Assembly (NCBI GenBank): GCA_964016985.1
Contig: OZ024823.1
Coordinates: forward strand, 62,702,514-62,766,513
DNA: 64,000 bases
Direction: 5' to 3'
Origin: Anodontia alba
Lineage: Eukaryota > Mollusca > Bivalvia > Lucinida > Lucinidae
Shown piece after piece: positions 58,228-64,000 of the stretch. The notes under the pieces are model-generated. The model saw only the letters and a list, made by a program, of their open reading frames with translations. It searched no databases and was not told the DNA's origin. Position 1 is the first letter of the stretch. Each line of letters starts with the position of its first letter. The position numbers and the translations under genes were made by a program.

Positions 58228-58395
58228 CTTACAGTCGCTGAATACCTTGGGGCTTCAAGGCAGGAATTTCAGCCGCCACACAGCCCTAGACTCCAAGATG
58301 TTTTTTAGTCTGTTTTAACCAGTCTTGGGCCACAGGTTTTTTATCGTCAGTGCGACAATGCTGGTTTCACCAGTTTTGCACTTTAACGGTAAGAA
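58228..58395. mobile_element. SINE-like insertion in satellite
   Basis: Non-satellite ~168 bp beginning near ACTTACAGTCGCTGAATACC and ending in the repeat GGTAAGAAGAAGAAGAA, followed at once by satellite. A simple-repeat 3' tail is SINE-like, but I cannot assign RNA polymerase III boxes with confidence. Confidence 0.5.
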
Positions 58396-58672
58396 GAAGA
58401 AGAAAAATCTAGGTACATGTACATCTTCTGCAGTATATTCAACTCACTATATCTAGGTACATCTATAATTTCTACACTCTATTCCAGTCTTCTTTTATAG
58501 ATACATGTAGAACTGCTTCAGTCTATTCAAATCTTTAAAACTAGGAACATTTACCAATGCTGCTATCCATTCCAGTCTCTAGGTACATGTATAACTACTA
58601 TAGTCTATTCAAGTTTGTTTTTTAATCTAGGAACATCTATAACTGCTACAGTGCATTCTAGTCTCTAAAAAA

Positions 58673-58742
58673 GGTAAGAGAAAAGTCCAGGGAGTGCCAC
58701 AATCACAAACCGCAGCCCTTCCCAGACCCCAAGAGGAAGAGG
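58673..58742 (-). mobile_element. Very short F1-A 3' end in satellite
   Basis: AAAGGTAAGAGAAAAGTCC to CCCAAGAGGAAGAGG, the last ~65 bp of F1-A, with satellite on both sides. It is an extreme 5' truncation. Confidence 0.88.
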
Positions 58743-59428
58743 TAACTCTTGGAAAATGTATAACAGATGCAGTCTATCCCAGTCTCTACATCAATATACG
58801 TATACAGCTGTTGCAGTCCATTCAATTCTTCTGCAATATCTTCTGCTGTATATTCAACTCTCTATATCTAGGTACATCGATAACTGCTACACTCTATTCC
58901 AGTATCCTTATCTAGATACATGTAGAACTGCAGCAGTTTATTTGAGTCTCTAAATCTAGGTACATGTATAACTGCTATAGTCTATTCAAGCCTTTAAATC
59001 TAAGAACATGTATAATTGCTGCTGCCTATTCCAGTCTCTAAATCTAGATACATGTATAACTACTTAAATTTTTCCATTCTCTGAATCTAGGTACATGTAT
59101 AGCTACTACAATCTATTTCAGTCTCTAAATCTAGATACATCTATAACTTCTACAATTAATTCCAGTCTTTAACTGTAGGAACATGTATAACTGCTACAGT
59201 TTATCCCAGTCTCTAAATCTAGGTACATGTATAGCCACTGCAGTCTATTCGAGTCTCTAAATCTAGGTACATCTAAAACTGCTACAGTTAATTCCAGTCT
59301 ATAACTGTAGGGACATGTATAACTGCTGCAGTTTATTCTAGTCTCTAAATCTAGGTACATGTATAGCCACTGCAGTATAATATTCAACTCTCTATATCTA
59401 GGTACATTCTATTCATGTCTCTATACCT

Positions 59429-59431
<3 letters not shown>

Positions 59432-59513
<82 letters not shown>
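59432..59513. repeat. (TA)n microsatellite
   Basis: About 41 TA units, interrupting the satellite. Confidence 0.98.
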
Positions 59514-59514
<1 letters not shown>

Positions 59515-59663
59515 CCACTGCAGTCTATACCAGTCCCTAAATCTAGGTACATGTACAACTGCTACAGTCTATTCTAGTCTGAAAATCTAAGTACATGTGT
59601 AACTGCTGCAGTCTATTCAATTTTTTTAAATCTATGTACATGTATAACTGCTACAGTCTATTC

Positions 59664-59950
59664 AATAAACGTCAAAAAGATTGCTTTTGGAAACAAGGAA
59701 CACATGATGGATGAGAAAATGGGAGTCTCGGTTTTATTGAAATTATAAGCAGTAATAAATTTTGCAACACTGCTTACGCCCTCTAGCGTAAACATGAGCA
59801 GCTCCATTTTCAAATATACCACAATAGGCCCAATGATCCCAAAGGAAATAAAATATAATCTGCACTATGGTGATGTACGGGGAGACGTCCTACCGCCGCT
59901 ACACGGCACTAACATCAGCTGCAGTGTAGTAAACTAAACGTCAAAAAGAA
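59664..59950 (+). mobile_element. F2 element, full-length, inserted in satellite
   Basis: The left terminus AATAAACGTCAAAAAGATTG and right terminus AAACTAAACGTCAAAAAGAA enclose the same block order as 13769-14059. Satellite resumes as AGTCTTTAAATCTAGG right after it. About 287 bp with no coding frame. Confidence 0.9.
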
Positions 59951-60875
59951 GTCTTTAAATCTAGGAACATGTATAACTGCTACAGTCTACTCCAGTCTCT
60001 AAATCTAGGTACATTAATAGCTACTGAAATCTATGCCAGTCCATATATCTAGGTTCATCTGTAACTGCTACAGTCTATTCAATACTTCAAATGTAGGAAC
60101 ATGTACAACTGCTGTAGTCTATTCCAGTCTCTAAATCTAGGAACATGTATAACTATAATTGCGGCCTATTCTAGTCTCTAAATCTAGGAACGTGTACAAC
60201 TATAATTGCAGCCTATTTCAGTTTCTAAAACTAGGTACATGTATAAAAACTAGGTACATGTATAACTATTGCAGTCTATTACAATCTCCCAATCAAGGAA
60301 CATGTATAGCTATTATTGCAGTTTATTCGAGTTTCTAAATCTAGGTACATGTATGACTATAATTGCAGTCTTTCTAAATTTAGAAACATGTATCAATATA
60401 ATTGCAGTCTATTCCAGTCTCTACATCTAGGAACATGTATAACTATAATTGCAGTCTATTCCAGGCTTTACATCTAAGCACATGTATAACCATTGCAGTC
60501 TATTCCAGTCTCCGACTTTAGGTACATGTATAACAGTACCTGCAGTCTACTCCAGTCTCTAAATCTAAGTACATATATAACTATAATTGCAGTCTATTCC
60601 AGTCTCTGAATCTAGGAACATGTAAAAATTTTGCAGTCAATATCAGTCTCCAAATCTAGGTACATCCATAGCTATAAATACAGTCTAATCCAGCCTCTAA
60701 ATCTAGGTACATGTATAACTGCTATAGCCAAGTCCAGTCTCTTAATCTACGTATAACTAGAATTTGTGTCTGTTCCAGTCTCTTAATCTAGGTACATGTA
60801 TAAGTATAACTGCAGTTTATTCCAGTCTCTAAATCTAGGTACATGTATAACTGCTATAGTCTATTCCGAAAAACA

Positions 60876-61164
60876 GACATTTTTATCCAAAAAAGGTTTA
60901 ATAAAATGATATATGGTACTAATACAATCATAAAATGTGGCACCTGACAGCCTGTAAAACTTCAGCTAGTCTCTCGGTTTTGAAATGAAATGGTTCTTTA
61001 TCGTATCTCTGAATTAATGTTGCCAACATTAATTCAGAGATACGATAAAAATCATTTCATTTTTGATCCACTTCAAAAACGAGAGACTAACTGAAATTTT
61101 ACAGGCTGTCAGATGCGACATTTTATGATCGTATTTATACCATAAAAATGTCTATTTTTGAGGA
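60876..61164. mobile_element. Near-perfect fold-back element in satellite
   Basis: Arms of about 140 bp meet at about 61023: GAATTAATGTTGCC against AACATTAATTC. The outer ends, CCGAAAAACAGACATTTTTA and AAAAATGTCTATTTTTGAGG, are inverted. The related copy is at 49432-49650. Confidence 0.92.
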
Positions 61165-61592
61165 GCCTTTAAATCTAGGTACATGTTTAACTATTAGTGT
61201 CCATTCCCATCTCTTAATTTAGGAACACGTTTAACTACTGCAGACTCTTCTAGTCTCTAAGTCTAAGAACATGAATAATCGCAGTCTATTGTAGTCTCTA
61301 AATCTCGGAAAATGTATAACTATTGCAGTTTATCTCTGTACAGTCACTATTTTATTATGTTTCAGCCAAAGGCCTTTTTCTAAATCGCTAGAATATAGAT
61401 ACAAACTACATTTTATGCATTCGCCGCCATTATGTTCAACAGAAATGAAGACCCTGATATGACGTAGCGTCATGGTAACATATACCACGTCAACGCTGCA
61501 ACAATGTTAGCGCGACGTTAGCGGCTCACACAAGTTATTGCACACAAATACGAGTTCCGATTCGATAGTGCTGTCATACCGTTGAAGAGCCG

Positions 61593-61719
61593 TCCCAGCA
61601 GGCACATAAAGCCGAAACAACGCCGATCCATTGCTGACTCAACGTCAACGCTGGTTCAACGTCAAGACGTTGAATCATCGCCGAGCCGACGCCGCCCTAA
61701 AGCCGCGCGCCCACTGGGA
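61593..61719. mobile_element. F5 element
   Basis: TCCCAGCAGGCACATAAAGC at the left and GCGCGCGCCCACTGGGA-type right end, with AACGTC words inside centred at ACGTCAAGACGT. Confidence 0.8.
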
Positions 61720-61809
61720 CACTACTAGATTTATCGAATATCTAAATCGCCTTGGCATTACTTAAACACTGAAAAAAAAACTACATGCGTAGTAAATAAA
61801 TACATAAAT

Positions 61810-61912
61810 ACCCAGCGGACACACAACGTCGAAAGAACGTCGATTCAACGCTGATTCAAAGTTGAATCTACACCGAATCGACGCTGGCTCAAAGCTGCGC
61901 GCACACCGGGTT
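61810..61912. mobile_element. F5 element
   Basis: ACCCAGCGGACACACAACGT at the left, GCGCGCACACCGGGTT at the right, with TTCAACG/CGTTGAA-type inner words. Confidence 0.8.
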
Positions 61913-62340
61913 AAATGCATAAATAAATAATTAAAACATCAGCCTTCGCATCTGCAGTCTGATCATTGTCACGATTCTTCACTTGGGTAAACGTTTATTC
62001 ATCTCTGTTTTGGGGCACAGAAAACCCAGAGACACACTACAGGAAAAGCCGTGACCAGTCAGTTGCCAATAACATGAGTGCTGACCAACCTGTGCATTCG
62101 CACAGTCTGTCAAGCGTCCACCTTATTTTCCACGACAACAGCGTAGAAATTACATTACGAGGGGGAACTGAGCCCAGAAGTGATTCCAGTCTCTAAATCT
62201 AGATACATGTATAACTGTTGCAGTCTTATTCATTCTGTAATAACACTGCTGTCTGGTCATGTCTCTTGTTCTAAGTACACTTCTTTCTTTTCAGTATCTA
62301 GCTCTAGTTACTTCTATAATTATTGCAGTCTATATGAAAC

Positions 62341-64000
62341 TGTTCTAATTTATACTTCTAGAAATAGATCAACTTCGAAAAGTATGTCTTTCTGTTTTGT
62401 GGCAATGGTATAGAGCGTGACTTCTCTACAAATTTAACTATCATTCTAAACTATTTCATCTTGAAGTTACTACAAAATAAAACATAACTGTAGGCGTCTA
62501 ATGTGGCATCGTTGCCTTCCTGATACCTATTTCCAGCTGTTATCACGCAAATGTTCTTGAAACCAATATGATAATAATAGTTCCTCCACACCTACTTACT
62601 CGTAAAACCGATTATAATACACAAATGACCAGTCTGCGCATTTGTTTACATTCGTTTATATAGTATGTGGCGTTTGAAGAAGTAGTTCATGAATGGACGG
62701 TGTTGACCCTCCGCCAGCTGAACATCGTTGGCACTGTCGTATATAGATGTATATAGATATAGCCGAAGTATTCAGACAAACAGGACTGACAAAGTAGTGT
62801 AGACACTGTTTGACACTCACCAATTTTAGACACACGAACAGGTAGTCAAATGGACTTGTTCAAATTTTAGATCAAGTATGACAATGAGTGATGGTGTCCG
62901 AATACTTAGGGTAAATATGCTATATGTAATTTATAACTAGAGGGGCTCATACAGAAAATTGACACGTGAAAAGGTCCCTTATAACAGCAGGCCCAGAGTA
63001 ATCAGCGGATATGTTGTCGCTTAACAACATCAATTGATACCCATATATATATTTCGACGAGCAAGAAAGGCACAGACCAAATGTTGCGGATGAACAGGCT
63101 GATCTTAATTTTACGCTTCATATATGACAATAGTGTCCTTTTTTCACATTGGACGTCATCATATACTCCGCATTAGTTTTATGCCTTGAAAAATGTGAAG
63201 ATGTAAAAAGACACTAATGGCAAAACAAAACAGATTACTTTTGGAACTAAAATGGCATATTTAATGCCATTGGCTTTGAGGAGAAAAAAACTAAACAATC
63301 TATTTCAATGCCATTGGCTTTGAGAAGTAAACTAAACCATCCATCTATCTCTTTCATTAAGAATGTACTTTTAATTCATTCCAAGTAAATTAATTGCCGT
63401 ACACAAGCAGCTGACAACCATGACTTTATTTACCAAATGATCTGTAGATGCATACGTATAGATAACTCAACATGAATGCTTCTTTCATGATAATGTATGT
63501 CGTGTTACTTTGTCCGAATCTCATGTTCCACAATACTATATAGTGAAAATGTCGGCATGCAGCGTTCTACATTATCAGGGGCTTTTTTTCTGAATTAGGC
63601 AGGTTTTCAGGGGCTTTTTTCAGAATTTTGCAGGTTTTAAACCAGCTTTTGAGTTGTTTTCTTCTAGCAACTGTTTACTGCTGTGCAGCATAAATCTTTT
63701 TAATATGACGTTACTATTTGTTTTTCATTTACCATATTATTGAATTAAACTGCTCTGACGTACAAAGCTCTACATAAGCGGGGTACCAATATACATAGGT
63801 TTTCCTTATTACTCCAAAAACACGTATGTTGTGAGTACGCATTAGAAGCGCCCCTGCGAGACCTTCTAATGCGTACTCATAACATATGCTATGTGGATGA
63901 ATGCGAAAATGTCAATATTTTTGGTTAAAAAGATGTCTTATCTAGGGCCATGACTTAGACGTATACATATATGCGTTAGCCTCGTGATATTACCTCCCCA
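62341..64000. other. No gene seen; small local duplications
   Basis: A 54-bp-spaced duplication of AATGCCATTGGCTTTGAG (63262, 63311) and a tandem pair of CAGGGGCTTTTTT...GCAGGTTTT (63578-63637). No exon or RNA gene recognised. Confidence 0.45.
63825..63886. repeat. Palindrome related to 38891-38933
   Basis: ATGTTGTGAGTACGCATTAG and its near-perfect inverse CTAATGCGTACTCATAACAT around a short loop; arms of about 24 bp. Confidence 0.9.

Larger units (their letters stand above)
61336..62184. other. Composite insertion region inside satellite
   Basis: About 850 bp of non-satellite DNA. It includes the reverse GGCC motif (GTTTCAGCCAAAGGCC, 61361), CRE-like TGACGTAGCGTCA (61459) and two F5 elements. 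No exon supported. Satellite resumes at about 62185. Confidence 0.7.
56696..62340. repeat. 44-bp satellite, degenerate array with insertions
   Basis: Units of about 44 bp: TCTAGGTACATGTATAACTG, CTACAGTCTATTCC, AGTCTCTAAA. Over 70 units by spacing, interrupted by insertions at 58228-58395, 58673-58742, 59432-59513, 59664-59950, 60876-61164 and about 61336-62184. The array resumes after each one. TACATGTA in every unit is a self-complementary octamer. No gene. Confidence 0.93.

Noticed and set aside
59169..59387. Repetitive 72-codon frame (LDLETRINCSSYTC type)
   Set aside because: Satellite translation: three 44-bp units return to frame by chance.
23047..64000. Search for the globin A-B helix exon
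   Set aside because: Candidate AGGTAA/AGGTAT donors at about 24558, 32880, 40446, 46067 and 62522 were read on the minus strand; none is preceded by globin-like residues.

Overview
The window is eukaryotic, intron-rich and repeat-dominated DNA. It has no bacterial-type gene packing, long non-coding tracts, many microsatellites and poly-C or poly-T runs, and dozens of decayed transposable-element copies. The only protein-coding gene I can support is a globin with the classical animal intron positions. Several repeats, such as the element opening with GCTCACCTGAG and ending in GGTGAGCTAAAAA and short GGGAGACAA fold-back elements, recall bivalve mollusc genomes. I therefore infer a marine bivalve, without naming a species.

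Gene content: a globin gene lies on the minus strand. Its middle exon (helices C to start of G, with the E7 and F8 histidines and CD1 Phe) is at 22816-23047. Its last exon (rest of G and H) is at 10113-10274. The two are separated by a 12.5-kb intron at the canonical G7.0 phase-0 position, and the middle exon starts at the canonical B12.2 phase-2 position. The first exon (helices A-B) must lie at higher coordinates and I did not find it. All other long open frames are repeat translations or decayed transposon proteins.

Repeat families, with the labels used in the entries: F1, a retroelement seen mostly as 3' ends, with a reverse-transcriptase C-terminal region marked by KIYDKRDDF and, in one copy, YLDD. 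F2, a ~290-bp element bounded at both ends by TAAACGTCAAAAAGA. F3, a ~240-bp fold-back element beginning near TTAAGGGAACTGGATACAC. F4, the GCTCACCTGAG element with internal ~150-bp tandem units carrying GGCGGCCATTTTG. F5, short palindromic elements ending in CCCAGC-GGCAC. F6, short GATCAG/TGCGCATGCGC hairpin elements. There is also one near-complete but dead mariner (3390-4702) and several other MITE-like fold-backs.

Layout: 1-10 kb holds F1, F2 and F3 copies, the mariner and the globin 3' flank. 10.1-23.05 kb is the globin segment; its intron carries F1-F4 copies and, next to the middle exon, a 1.1-kb tandem duplication and a striking array of 21-bp units centred on the palindrome CTACGTAG. 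23-42 kb is mixed unique and MITE-rich sequence with a large fold-back (25.1-27.1 kb), a 42-bp minisatellite (27.4-27.8 kb) and an F4 element. 42.4-45.5 kb is a second long F4 element. 45.5-54.3 kb is mixed. 54.5-62.3 kb is a ~7.8-kb satellite with a 44-bp basic unit and a 121-bp trimeric higher-order form, itself invaded by at least five other elements.
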